From positions 375,259-439,258 of the forward strand of contig JADKFY010000002.1 of assembly GCA_016717305.1 (NCBI GenBank): a stretch of 64,000 bases of DNA. The letters run 5' to 3'. The position numbers and the translations under genes are program-made. The notes beneath the pieces were generated by a model that did no database searches, was not told the origin of the DNA, and worked only from the letters and a program-made list of their open reading frames with translations. Positions 19,200 through 28,523 of this stretch are shown here, one piece after another; the first letter of the stretch is position 1; each line of letters opens with the position of its first letter. Source of the DNA: Flavobacteriales bacterium (GTDB lineage: Bacteria; Bacteroidota; Bacteroidia; Flavobacteriales_F; PHOS-HE28).

Positions 19200-19650
19200 A
19201 GGGCACAGGTTGAATGTTGCGTTGTGCCTGTCTTAGCGCATCGTGAGCTTCGGGGTTTTCCAAGCGCCACGCTTGTTTTGCTTGTACAAAAGCCGCTTCA
19301 TCCGCATCGGGGTGGCCTGTATCCAAGTATTGAGGGAACGGGGATCCCACCTCCACTGTTCCTTGCTTTACGGACCGGTGGGAAGGGTCATGGGTGAAGG
19401 TACCCTGCTCCAACCTGTTCAACGTCTTTTCCGTTCGCGAAGGAAGGATACGGCTGTCCATACGAACCTTGAGTTGTGTCTCTTGGATGGAAACCATCGC
19501 CTGTGGGTCCAAGGAAGCGATCGCTGCACGGACGAATTTCTCGGCTGGACGAATGTCCACCGAGCAATTGAACCGATGCACCACTGTTGCCCCCTGCGCA
19601 AAGGACAGGAATGGGATCAGTGACAAAATGAAGATAAAGTAGGGTCTCAT
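19192..19650 (-). CDS. Small secreted protein, partner of the CUB-domain surface protein (copy 2)
   Basis: Signal peptide MRPYFIFILSLIPFLSFAQ, then a compact domain (FVRAAIASLDPQAMVSIQET, then QLKVRMDSRILPSRTEKTLN) that aligns in layout with copies 1 and 3, and the C-terminal motif FPQYLDTGHPDADEAAF...W...NPE. The frame is open to 19689, but ATG at 19650 (or 19653) puts the signal peptide at the N-terminus. Its stop overlaps the start of the CUB-domain gene, so the pair is translationally coupled. No enzyme motif seen; function unknown. Confidence 0.72.
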   Translation of the reverse strand: MRPYFIFILSLIPFLSFAQGATVVHRFNCSVDIRPAEKFVRAAIASLDPQAMVSIQETQLKVRMDSRILPSRTEKTLNRLEQGTFTHDPSHRSVKQGTVEVGSPFPQYLDTGHPDADEAAFVQAKQAWRLENPEAHDALRQAQRNIQPVPYE

Positions 19651-20263
19651 CATGCGAACTTGGATCGTTTCCCCCCGAAAAACATGCACAATATAGGAAA
19701 ATGTTGTTTCGTGCTTTCACGTTTCCGACCACAGTAGTTGAACGTATCGAGCGGCCCGAGTGAAAAGCGTCCTTCCATTGGAAAGACGCATGTGGTTCGA
19801 AAAGGTTGCCAGCAAGCGTCTTGGACGCGTTCGTGCACCATGCGCATTGGTGTAAACCTAAGATGCTCAGAAAGCCGGTTATCCCCAGCGCTTTTGAGCC
19901 TTGCAAGGGCAACATAGCACAGCGATGGGCCTTCGCCCATTGTTCCAGAATGACGCGACGTTTCCAAGCCCTGGAAGGGCGAAATAGCACGGACCTCCTA
20001 GATCTATTGGAGCGTATTGGCGTGGAACTATTACGCCCCTGTAGGGCTCCAAAGAACATTGCCTGCGCAAAACGATGGGTTGATCCCGCAGTCCGATACG
20101 ACTGGCTGCGGGACCATCGCTTAGCTATGCCGGCCTCTCAGGGCTGTCCTTCAGGTAGTAACCCGCTCTTAGGTATACGCCAATGTGTACAATGCGGGAG
20201 CACCGGGACCAGTGCGGACGAGGAGCGGGGAACGGACAGTTCAACCCAAGGCCACCGTATCGG
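19651..20263. repeat. Non-coding gap with degenerate tandem units (19879-20163)
   Basis: No convincing gene. From about 19879 to 20163 the sequence is built of diverged units of about 60-70 bp that start with a short palindromic core: GCCTTGCAAGGGC, GCCCTGGAAGGGCGAAATAG, GCCCCTGTAGGGCTCC, and a last CAGGGCTGTCC. Several units contain further hairpins (GATGGGCCTTCGCCCAT). Such hairpin-rich dispersed repeats occur between genes in related genomes and are often debris of small mobile elements. The rest (19690-19878) shows nothing I can identify. Confidence 0.5.
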
Positions 20264-22231
20264 CTAACTTTTCTGGAAGCGCGCAGTGCCTGGTGCACTG
20301 CCATCGGGAAGGGAAAGGCGCACCAAATAGGTCCCTTGCACCAACTCGCCGATCTCCATCATCAGGAGACCGTCATCCAGTATGTTCATTTTCCGCTTCA
20401 GCACGATACGCCCGGTGAGGTCGAGCACTTCCACAACTGCCGTGCCCGTTACATGTTTCGGGGAAAGGATCTGTATGCGGTCCGTTGCTGGATTGGGTAC
20501 TACGCGGATCGCATTTTCCGAATGTAGGATCATGGCGGTGACCACGGGTGAGTATTCGAAACTACCGTCAAGATCGAGCTGCTTGACCCTGTAATAGTTC
20601 AAACCTGCGTATGGTGTGCGGTCCACGAGATCGTAATTGATCCGCTCTCTGGACTCACCAGCAGCGTCCATTTGCCCGATGGGGCTGAAAGAAATGTTAT
20701 CGGAGGAGCGTTCCACGATGTAGGATGCGGAACCCCTTTCGGTAACGGTGGTCCATTCCACGAGTACTTCTTCTCCAACCGCAGTTGCCCTCATGTCCAC
20801 CAATTCAATGGGCAGCACATTGCAGTCCAACGATGCCCCGCCGGAGAGGCTCCAATTCAGGGTGAATGCTTGTCCGGTAATGTCGAAATTGTCGATGTAC
20901 ATGACGTACTTCTGCCCGGCGGTCACCGTGATGGCGGACGTGAATCCATCCACTGTGCTCATGGACCCATCACCCTCACTGGGGTCGCTTGACGTGGTGC
21001 GCATACCGAGCTCGAAAGCGGAATTGGCGGGGTAGCCGGCCACGTTGGGAGGATAGGCCCAAGAGCAGCGCAAAGGTGGATCCGGCGGAGGGCAGGCAAT
21101 GGTGTTATAGGGCCCCCAAATAGCGAAGTCATAGTCCACGTTCCCGGTCGGTGCAATGATGAGTCCGATAGTGCCGCTCACCGAGGGTGAGAAGAAGTAC
21201 CAGGTCCCTTGTCGTTCATTCCCCATGAGGCAGCCACGGTTGGTCCCTGAGAGGTCTGATGTGCACCCGGTGTAGTCCGTGGAGTTGTTCAATTGTTGAT
21301 CACCGCAAACGGTATAGCCGCCTGAACAATCTTCTTGTGGTGTGGCAAAGTTGCTGATGCTGCCGACACATAGACCGAAGGTGCCAGTGGCGCCTGAGCG
21401 GCCCCAATAGCGGATCATGTAGGGTGCATTGGGGGTCAAGGTGAGGCAGCGCCGATCGATCCTTGGCATTCTCCCGACGCCATCATCGTCGTCACATTCC
21501 ACATTGGCAAAGGAGGTGCAGTTGCCTGATACGAGCTGCATGACGCCGTCCTGCAAGGTGCCCGGCACAGAATTGATGATCACCACGCCATTGGAGGGTG
21601 CGGTGAAGCTGAACCAGACATCGCGGGAATTGGCATTGTTCCACGTACCGCCGCATGTCGGGTTGGGCGTTTGCGTGGAACGTGAAGCCCCCACATTGGA
21701 ATAGGTCTGCATGAAACAGCCATCGAGCACAAGCAAGGGGATGGCACCGCTGCATTCGTTGTTGGTCACTGCAGGTGGTGTGGTGGCGCAGGTAATGATC
21801 AGTGTTGCGCATAGGTTATTGCTCGCACAATTGTACCGATCAACCAGCACCCTCAATTGCCCGGTGAAGGTTGCGGTCCAGACCAGGTAGGATGTGACAC
21901 CTCCGCAGTAGCCACTATCGTCATTGAAGCCCAGACTTCCGCCGCCCGCATTGTTGTAGATCGTGATCTGGGTATCGAAGGGTGCACCGCAGGTGGAGAA
22001 CGTATAGTTGCGACCTGTGGTCACGTTCACCAGAGCGTATTCTCCCCCGGTAATACACGAGATCGTTGTTTGGCCCGGGCAGTTCGGCGATATGGTACCA
22101 CCGGCCAGCAACGTATTGTTATTCGTGCACTGCCCAAAGCTGCCGATGTTCGAGGAGGCGATCACCAATGCCAGTAACAGTGCGGTTGGGAGCACCAATG
22201 GGCCGGCTTGGAAATTGGTCTGTGTTCGCAT
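20264..22231 (-). CDS. T9SS surface protein (655 residues)
   Basis: Intact. Signal peptide (LPTALLLALVIASSNIG, cleavage near SFGQ), two beta domains with CGAPFDTQITIYNNAGGG and RDVWFSFTAPSNGVVIIN, a lectin-like domain with RQGTWYFFSPSVSGTIGL and VDYDFAIWGPYN, a fibronectin-like part (YIVERSSDNISFSPIGQMDA, LNYYRVKQLDLDGS) and a sorting domain (IRVVPNPATDRIQIL to TARFQKS). It shares the lectin-like, fibronectin-like and sorting parts with the three genes to its left but has fewer PPC-like modules. It starts 9 bases after the small partner gene at 22241. Probable adhesin or surface-coat protein; ligand unknown. Confidence 0.86.
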   Translation of the reverse strand: MRTQTNFQAGPLVLPTALLLALVIASSNIGSFGQCTNNNTLLAGGTISPNCPGQTTISCITGGEYALVNVTTGRNYTFSTCGAPFDTQITIYNNAGGGSLGFNDDSGYCGGVTSYLVWTATFTGQLRVLVDRYNCASNNLCATLIITCATTPPAVTNNECSGAIPLLVLDGCFMQTYSNVGASRSTQTPNPTCGGTWNNANSRDVWFSFTAPSNGVVIINSVPGTLQDGVMQLVSGNCTSFANVECDDDDGVGRMPRIDRRCLTLTPNAPYMIRYWGRSGATGTFGLCVGSISNFATPQEDCSGGYTVCGDQQLNNSTDYTGCTSDLSGTNRGCLMGNERQGTWYFFSPSVSGTIGLIIAPTGNVDYDFAIWGPYNTIACPPPDPPLRCSWAYPPNVAGYPANSAFELGMRTTSSDPSEGDGSMSTVDGFTSAITVTAGQKYVMYIDNFDITGQAFTLNWSLSGGASLDCNVLPIELVDMRATAVGEEVLVEWTTVTERGSASYIVERSSDNISFSPIGQMDAAGESRERINYDLVDRTPYAGLNYYRVKQLDLDGSFEYSPVVTAMILHSENAIRVVPNPATDRIQILSPKHVTGTAVVEVLDLTGRIVLKRKMNILDDGLLMMEIGELVQGTYLVRLSLPDGSAPGTARFQKS

Positions 22232-22240
22232 CGCAGGGTC

Positions 22241-22744
22241 CTATGGTGTGTCGCAAGGCGCGCTCAATATCAATTGCTCGTACGCTTCGGGATAGCGGTC
22301 GATCCAGCGTGACTTTTCCGTGTCATAGGTTGCGGCATCCTGATCGGGGTTGCCGGTGTCGGGGTAGACGGGAAAAGGTTCAGCGGCAGGTAGCGGTGCG
22401 GGCCCGTTGGCGGTATCGCGAAGGGTGATAAGGCGCATGCCGGCCACCTCCAATGCGGCACCCATTTGGCCATAGCTAAGCGGGTACGGTGGTGAGATGA
22501 GCAAGTGCGTGGGTTCGCGGAGGAATTCGATCTCCGATCCCGGGAAGGAATTCAAGAGGGCAGAGAGCACCGGCTTGGTAGCACGATCCATGTTGCCGGT
22601 CCCCAAGATCATTTCATACACGGGAGCACCGGTCCCTTGAGCTTGAACACTGCTGTACACGCCCATGGTCAAGACGAGGCACAAGACCTTTACGGAACGC
22701 GCAACGTGCCAGTGGGATGGGGAGAAAGTGCACAAATGTGTCAT
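22241..22744 (-). CDS. Small secreted protein, partner of the 655-residue surface protein (copy 3)
   Basis: A 167-residue protein with a signal peptide (KVLCLVLTMGVYSSVQAQ), a small domain (VLSALLNSFPGSEIEFLREP, then AALEVAGMRLITLRDT) whose layout suits a metal-domain-like ferredoxin fold without metal cysteines, a proline-rich linker and the family motif FPVYPDTGNPDQDAATY...SRW...YPE. This C-terminal motif is the best-conserved link to the genes at 16472 and 19192. It precedes its surface-protein partner by 9 bases. Unknown function. Confidence 0.74.
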   Translation of the reverse strand: MTHLCTFSPSHWHVARSVKVLCLVLTMGVYSSVQAQGTGAPVYEMILGTGNMDRATKPVLSALLNSFPGSEIEFLREPTHLLISPPYPLSYGQMGAALEVAGMRLITLRDTANGPAPLPAAEPFPVYPDTGNPDQDAATYDTEKSRWIDRYPEAYEQLILSAPCDTP

Positions 22745-23056
22745 CTTCAGTTGACCCTCATACGGTGGATATGGACAAGACGTTACATTTTGGCGATAGT
22801 TGCTTTATAATCAACGTTGGAACAACGAATTTCATCGACGGAGTAAATCTTGCCTCATGAAAGGTGCTCAAATTCACCACTTGGCCCTAATTTATTCGGG
22901 CAGAAATTGATGTATAACGTAGCAATGATGATATCCGAATGGAGGTCAAATGAATTCCGTCAAAAGAGGAATTTATGGCCAACCACGTGCCATGAGCACG
23001 AAGGAGCACCGTGCCGCGTTGATAGCGCGGACCTAAACACTACGGTCTATTGGGGG
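22745..23056. other. Gap without identified features
   Basis: A stretch of 312 bases, more AT-rich than its surroundings, between the start of the small secreted gene and the stop of the aminotransferase. I see no gene, no clear hairpin and no good TAnnTTTG box. It must hold the promoter of the leftward module and the 3' end of the aminotransferase transcript. Confidence 0.4.
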
Positions 23057-24262
23057 TCAAGGTCGTTCCGCTACGCCGGAATACGCCTTTAATGCTTCTT
23101 TGAGCACGACCACCGCCCGTTGCAGGAGGTCTTTTTCGAGCACGTAGGCCAATCGAACTTGTTTCTTGCCCGATTCGGGTTGGGCGTAGAAACCGGTGGC
23201 AGGTGCCATCATTACGGTGTAGCCATCAAGTTGGAACGACTCCAGCAGCCATTGGCAGAAATAATCGCTATCCGCAATAGGAAGTTGGGCCACACAATAA
23301 AATGCGCCGTTGGGTTTCGGGCATATCACTCCGGGTATACCGTTCAGTCCATTTACCAGGATATCGCGGCGTTGCACATACTCGGCGGTAACTGCTTCGA
23401 AATAGCTTTTTGGCGTGTTGAGAGCCGCTTCCGAAGCGATCTGTCCGAAGGTCGGCGGGCTGAGGCGAGCTTGGGCGAACTTTAGCACGGCATCGTACAA
23501 TTCGGCGTTGCGAGTGATGAACGCGCCCACGCGCGCACCACACATGCTGTACCGTTTGCTCACGCTATCAATGAGCACCACTTGTTGGTCGATGCCTTCC
23601 AGCGTCATGCAACTTATGTGCTTGGCTCCGTCATAACAGAACTCGCGGTACACTTCATCGGCAAAGAGAAAGAGGTCGTGCTCCTTCACGATATCGCGCA
23701 GTCGTTGGAGCTCCTCAGCACCGTAGATCCGGCCGGTTGGATTACCGGGGTTGCAGATCAGGATCCCTTTGGTGCGTGGGGTGATCAACGACCGGAACGT
23801 GCTTATGGGGGGCAGTGCGAATCCGTCCTCAATGGTGGTGGGCAGCGGGACCACCTTCACACCTGCGGCCAATGCGAAACTGTTGTAATTGGCGTAGAAC
23901 GGTTCGGGAATGATCAATTCATCGCCTGGTTCAAAACACGCCATCATACCGAACAAGAGCGCCTCACTACCGCCGTTGGTGATGATGATCTGTTCGTGGT
24001 TGATATGGATGTCGTGCTCGGCGTAATAGGAAACCAGCCCCTTTCGGTAGCTCTCGTAGCCTGCCGAGTGGCTGTATTCGATCACGGTGCGGTCCAGGTT
24101 GCGGATCGCATTGAGCGCAACCTCGGGCGAGGCGATATCCGGTTGACCGATGTTGAGGTGGATGACCTTGGTGCCTCTAAGTTTTGCCGCCTCTGCGAAG
24201 GGAACGAGCTTGCGTATCGGCGAGGCGGGCATTAAGCGCCCTTTGGTGGAAATGGATGGCAT
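23057..24262 (-). CDS. Pyridoxal-phosphate aminotransferase with SKRYSxCGAR active site
   Basis: A 401-residue class I aminotransferase distinct from that at 6207. The N-terminus LMPASPIRKLVPFAEAAKLR and HLNIGQPDI (36-44) are typical of a Bacteroidota-rich subgroup. ITNGGSEALLFGM (94-106) binds the cofactor phosphate, CNPGNPTGRIYG follows, Asp202 lies in ADEVYREF, and the Schiff-base lysine is K236 in DSVSKRYSMCGARVG, in which the usual SK(x)FxxxGxRxG is replaced by SKRYSMCGARVG. The substrate is probably an aspartate- or alanine-like amino acid, but the subgroup is poorly characterised. Stands alone; no operon partner is apparent. Confidence 0.88.
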   Translation of the reverse strand: MPSISTKGRLMPASPIRKLVPFAEAAKLRGTKVIHLNIGQPDIASPEVALNAIRNLDRTVIEYSHSAGYESYRKGLVSYYAEHDIHINHEQIIITNGGSEALLFGMMACFEPGDELIIPEPFYANYNSFALAAGVKVVPLPTTIEDGFALPPISTFRSLITPRTKGILICNPGNPTGRIYGAEELQRLRDIVKEHDLFLFADEVYREFCYDGAKHISCMTLEGIDQQVVLIDSVSKRYSMCGARVGAFITRNAELYDAVLKFAQARLSPPTFGQIASEAALNTPKSYFEAVTAEYVQRRDILVNGLNGIPGVICPKPNGAFYCVAQLPIADSDYFCQWLLESFQLDGYTVMMAPATGFYAQPESGKKQVRLAYVLEKDLLQRAVVVLKEALKAYSGVAERP

Positions 24263-24297
24263 GAGCTGTAAATGGGCGACGAAGATCGTGGTTATAA

Positions 24298-24363
24298 GGG
24301 AATGCTTCGACTTCGCTCAGCACAAGTGAGAAGAATGCTTCGGCTTCGCTCAGCACAAGTGAA
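24298..24363. repeat. Two tandem copies of a TTCG(A/G)CTTCGCTCAGC repeat
   Basis: GAATGCTTCGACTTCGCTCA followed by GCACAAGTGA occurs twice in a row with one change (GACTTCG to GGCTTCG). The core TTCGACTTCGCTCAGCAC is a common intergenic repeat in Bacteroidota genomes. After it, 24381-24420 has short GGGATGACGG repeats and a CCCGGCTTGGTGGCCGGG hairpin. The whole gap 24263-24561 has no gene. Confidence 0.6.
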
Positions 24364-24509
24364 TAAATGAATGTGTTCCGGGTCCCGGCTTGGTGGCCGG
24401 GATGACGGGATGACGGGAATGAATGGAGTTCAGGAATACTTCGTTGCTCTGCCCGGTTCAGTTGCGGAGATTGCCAGTACATATGTGGAAATGCAAACTA
24501 GCCCAACGA

Positions 24510-24544
24510 AAAAGGCCCTTCCACCGAACGGGGAAGGGCCTTTT
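24510..24544 (-). terminator. Intrinsic terminator after the DUF1573 gene
   Basis: Perfect 13-bp inverted repeat AAAAGGCCCTTCC / GGAAGGGCCTTTT with a 9-base loop, flanked by A and T runs, so it can act in both directions. It lies 18 bases past the stop at 24562 and also faces away from the aminotransferase. Confidence 0.85.
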
Positions 24545-24561
24545 CACAAGGAATTGACCGA

Positions 24562-25032
24562 TCAGTTCTTTTCAACAGGGGCCATTGGGCTGGCCTCTTT
24601 TACTGGTGATGTCGGTGTTGTAGGGGCAGTTTCAACCGTGCCTTTGATGCGGATCACTTTTTCGGGCGTGTTCACGGCGTTGCTGGAAACCGTCACGCTC
24701 TTGTTGATCGGGCCGGGACGCTTGGTGTCGTACTTCACGGTGATGGTGGTCTTGGCGCCGGGCAGGATCGGTTCGGTATCGCACTTGGGCACTGTACAGC
24801 CGCAACTGCCTTTGCAATTTGTCAGGATCAGCGGTGCATCGCCGGTGTTCGTCACCGTGAATTCGCAAGTGCCGTTCGCACCTTGTGCAATGTCACCATA
24901 GTCATGCACCTCCTTGTCGAAGGAGATCTTGGGGCCTGGGCCATTTGGATCGGGGGCTGTGGCTGGAGCGTCTTGGGCGTTTGCCGCGAACATGGAAAAG
25001 GCAAGGCCGAGGGTAAGTAGGAACTTGTTCAT
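24562..25032 (-). CDS. DUF1573 domain protein, secreted (copy 1)
   Basis: A 156-residue protein: signal peptide MNKFLLTLGLAFSMFAANAQ, then an immunoglobulin-like DUF1573 domain (ISFDKEVHDYGDIAQGANGT, FTVTNTGDAPLILTNCKGSC, GCTVP, TITVKYDTKRPG) and a Pro/Thr-rich tail (TAPTTPTSPVKE). The CKGSCGCTVPKC cysteines are a hallmark of the family. DUF1573 proteins are abundant, probably periplasmic or surface proteins of Bacteroidota without known function. A close paralogue lies 63 bases upstream in the same direction, so a tandem duplication is evident. Confidence 0.86.
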   Translation of the reverse strand: MNKFLLTLGLAFSMFAANAQDAPATAPDPNGPGPKISFDKEVHDYGDIAQGANGTCEFTVTNTGDAPLILTNCKGSCGCTVPKCDTEPILPGAKTTITVKYDTKRPGPINKSVTVSSNAVNTPEKVIRIKGTVETAPTTPTSPVKEASPMAPVEKN

Positions 25033-25095
25033 GGTCTTCGTTCTTCAGAATTGGTTGTTCGTGAAAATGCAGTTATCGTGCCAAAGCGGCAAGGA

Positions 25096-25560
25096 TCAAT
25101 GAGGCACTGCGGTTGGGGCCATTGGTGCGGCGGGCTTTACCGGGGAGGTAGGCGAAGAAGCCGGAGCTTCGATCATTCCTTTGATGGTGATCACCTTGCT
25201 GGGCGCATTGGTGGCATTGCTGGTGATCGTTACGCTCTTGGCGATAGCACCAAGGCGTGAAGAATCATACTTCACCTTGATGATGCTCGTTGCTCCGGGT
25301 TTGATGGGGGCGGTTTCGCATTGGGGCACGGTGCAACCGCAACTGCCTTGGCACTGTGAAATGATCAAGGGTTGATCGCCGGTATTGGTCACCACGAATT
25401 CGCATTCGCCATTACCGCCTTGCGTGATGGTGCCGTAGTCATGCACTTCCTTGTTCAAGGACAACATCGGTCCGGTTCCGCCAACTGGTTTCATTTCAGG
25501 CTGGGCCATGGCCGCAAAGGAAAGGAAGCTGAGGCCAAGGGTAAGGATCACGTTTTTCAT
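25096..25560 (-). CDS. DUF1573 domain protein, secreted (copy 2)
   Basis: Paralogue of the gene at 24562, with signal peptide MKNVILTLGLSFLSFAAMAQ, the domain LSLNKEVHDYGTITQGGNGE, the same CQGSCGCTVPQC cysteine cluster, IIKVKYDSSRLG and a tail APASSPTSPVKPAAPMAP. The frame is open to 25623, but ATG at 25560 gives the signal peptide at the N-terminus and lies downstream of a -7-like box TACTTTCG (25592-25599, minus strand). The ordered tail repeated in both copies points to recent duplication with selection. Function unknown. Confidence 0.86.
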   Translation of the reverse strand: MKNVILTLGLSFLSFAAMAQPEMKPVGGTGPMLSLNKEVHDYGTITQGGNGECEFVVTNTGDQPLIISQCQGSCGCTVPQCETAPIKPGATSIIKVKYDSSRLGAIAKSVTITSNATNAPSKVITIKGMIEAPASSPTSPVKPAAPMAPTAVPH

Positions 25561-25790
25561 GCGGTGATAAGGTTGTTTCAAGTTTGTACGACGAAAGTAG
25601 AGAGGTCGGTTCCGCGCCATCAAGACCTTAACAGGACATTAACAGGTGGCCGACCGCCCTTCTCCCAGGGGGAGGCCCTCCCGGCAGTTGCAGTGGTCTG
25701 GTACCAACAGCTGGGTCCTTGGCGTCTTTGCGGTACGATGCTGGAATGAACGGTTCACCGGGCGGGCATTCAACTTCCGCTGTTTTGACC

Positions 25791-25822
25791 TTGGGACGGA
25801 GTGAAGCCTTCGGTTACTTTTG
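25791..25822 (+). promoter_or_regulatory. Promoter of valS
   Basis: TTG at 25791-25793, 21 bases, then TACTTTTG at 25815-25822, a perfect TAnnTTTG box. Transcription would begin about 33 bases before the valS ATG. Confidence 0.6.
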
Positions 25823-25861
25823 CGATCCGCCGAAAACCGGTGGTCATGGAAGCGAAGGAAG

Positions 25862-28514
25862 ATGGAAAGCAAGGAGATCCCCAAACGATTCGAGCCGGGC
25901 ACGAGTGAAGCGAAGTGGTACGCGCACTGGATGCAGAAAGGCTACTTCCGCAGTGTGCCCGATGAGCGTGAGCCATACACGATCGTGATCCCGCCGCCCA
26001 ATGTGACGGGTGTGCTGCACATGGGCCACATGCTAAACAACACCATCCAGGACGTGTTGGTGCGCCGTGCGCGTATGCAGGGAAAGAACGCATGTTGGGT
26101 ACCGGGCACGGACCATGCATCCATCGCCACGGAAGCCAAGGTGGTTCGTTTGTTGGGTGAACAAGGCATCAAGAAAAGTGTGATCGGTCGCGAGAAATTC
26201 TTGGAACATGCTTTTGCTTGGAAAGAGAAATACGGCGGTGTGATCCTGGAGCAGTTGAAGAAGTTGGGCGCCAGTTGCGACTGGGAGCGCACGCGCTTCA
26301 CCATGGAGCCTGACCTGAGCGAGGCGGTGATCGATGTGTTCATCGACCTGCACAAGAAAGGGTTGGTGTACCGTGGCCTGCGCATGGTGAACTGGGATCC
26401 AGTTGCGTTGACGGCGGTGAGCGATGAAGAGGTGATCCACAAGGAGGTGAACTCGAAGTTGTACTACGTTCGGTACAAGGTCGAAGGCGCCGCAGAAGGA
26501 GTGGGTGACCATTGCTACAACGCGTCCGGAAACGATCTTAGGTGATACAGCGGTGGCGGTGCATCCGGAAGATGAACGTTATGCGCACTTGAAAGGGAAG
26601 CGCGTGTTGGTGCCCTTGTTGGATCGAAGCATCCCGATCATTTTCGATGAGTACGTGGAGCGTGAATTCGGTACCGGTGCGTTGAAGGTGACTCCTGCAC
26701 ATGACGTGAATGACCAAGAGTTGGGCAAGAAGCACAAGTTGGAAACCATCGACATTCTGGAGCCGAACGGAACCTTGAGCGCAGCGGCACAACTGTACGT
26801 TGGGGAGGACCGCTTCATCGTTCGCAAGAAGATCGTAAAGGAGCTGGAGGAGAAGGGCTTTCTGGTGAAGACGGAAGACATCAAGAACAAGGTGGGTTAT
26901 AGTGAGCGCACCGATGCCGTGATCGAGCCGCGCTTGAGCTTGCAGTGGTTCGTGAAGATGAGCGAGTTGGCAAAACCGGCGTTGGACGTGGTGATGGACG
27001 GCACAGTGAAATTGCATCCGCAGAAATTCGCGAACACCTATCGCCATTGGATGGAGAACGTGCGCGATTGGTGCATCAGTCGCCAGTTGTGGTGGGGTCA
27101 ACGGATCCCTGCGTGGTACAACTCGAAGGGTGATGTAGCCGTGTGCAAGACCGAGGCCGAAGCGATCACTTACTTCACTTCGAATGGACTTTCAACAGAA
27201 GGGCTGAGACAGGACGAGGATGTCATGGACACCTGGTTCAGCAGCTGGTTGTGGCCGATCAGTGTGTTCGATGGATTCAAGGATCCGAACAATGCGGACA
27301 TCAAGTACTACTACCCAACGAACGACCTTGTTACGGCACCGGAGATCCTCTTCTTCTGGGTGGCACGCATGATCATGGCGGGCAAAGAATACCGTAACGA
27401 AGTGCCGTTCAAGAACGTGTACCTCACAGGCATCGTACGCGACAAGATCGGTCGCAAGATGAGCAAGAGCTTGGGCAATAGTCCGGACCCCTTGGAGTTG
27501 ATCGAGAAGTTCGGTGCGGATGGTGTGCGCGTGGGCATGCTGCTTACATCACCTGCGGGAAATGATCTGCCGTACGACGATTCGTTGTGCGAACAAGGAC
27601 GCAACTTCAGCAACAAGATCTGGAATGCATTCCGACTCGTGAAGGGCTGGAGCGTTGATGACCGCGAGCAACCGGCGAGCAGTGCCATTGCAGTTGAATG
27701 GTTGCAAAGCAGGGTGGAACGCGCCACCACAGAGATCGATGGCTTGTTCGCGCAATTCCGGATCAGCGAAGCCTTGATGGCGACGTACAAACTGATCTGG
27801 GACGATCTGTGCAGTTGGTATTTGGAGAGCGTGAAGACCGGCTTCGTGAAGAATGCTGAGGGCGAAGGTGTTCCTGAACCGATCGATCGCAAGACCTACG
27901 AAGCGACGGTCGCGATCTTTGGATCCGTGATGAAATTGCTCCATCCGTTCATGCCCTTCCTGAGTGAGGAGCTGTGGCATTTGCTGAGCGAGCGTAAGGA
28001 AGGTGACGATATCATCGTAGCCAGTTGGCCGAAGGGTGGTGAAGGCGATCCGCAATTGGAGAGCGAGATGCAACATGCGTTCGAGCTGGTCACAGCAGTG
28101 CGCAATGTGCGCAATGAACGCGGCATGAGCCCGAAGACCGCGATCGAAGTGCAGGCCATGGGCACTGCTGCTATGCGAGAAGCCGCGGTCGATGTTGCGA
28201 AGAAATTGGCGAACATCAGCGAAGTGCAAAACGTGGCGCAGGCCAAGTCCGGTTCGGTCGTGTTCCTAGTGGGCACTACGGAATATGGCGTTGACCTTGG
28301 TGGGAACATGGACACGGTGGCCGAGGTGAAGAAAGCCGAAGCTGAACTGGGCCATTTGCGCAACTTCCTATCCAGTGTGGACAAGAAGCTGAGCAACGAG
28401 CGCTTCGTGGCCGGTGCACCACCGCAGGTATTGGAGACCGAGCGCAAGAAGAAGAGCGACGCAGAGTCGAAGATCAAGGCATTGGAAGAACGGATCGGGC
28501 AGTTGGCGGGATAG
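25862..28514 (+). CDS. valS: Valyl-tRNA synthetase (one frameshift)
   Basis: Charges tRNA-Val with valine; essential and normally single copy. About 883 residues, normal for the phylum. HIGH motif as HMGH (53-56) in PPPNVTGVLHMGHMLNN, editing domain TIATTRPETILGDTAVAVHP, KMSKS motif in GRKMSKSLGNSPDPLEL, and a C-terminal coiled coil (VAEVKKAEAELGHL, then LEERIGQLAG). Start ATG 25862 has a good ribosome site (AAGGAAG). The frame breaks near 26497-26500: AAGG should read AAG, giving EEWVTIATTRPET. As the cell cannot live without this enzyme, the break is almost certainly a base-call error and is a guide for judging the other frameshifts. Confidence 0.93.
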
Positions 28515-28523
28515 ACTTTCCAC

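Noticed and set aside
19879..20163. Possible structured non-coding RNA or riboswitch
   Set aside because: Hairpins are of the dispersed-repeat type and fit no riboswitch class that I know; not in a leader of a metabolic gene.
24298..24363. Possible CRISPR because of direct repeats
   Set aside because: Only two units directly adjoining with no spacer and no cas genes; a common intergenic repeat.
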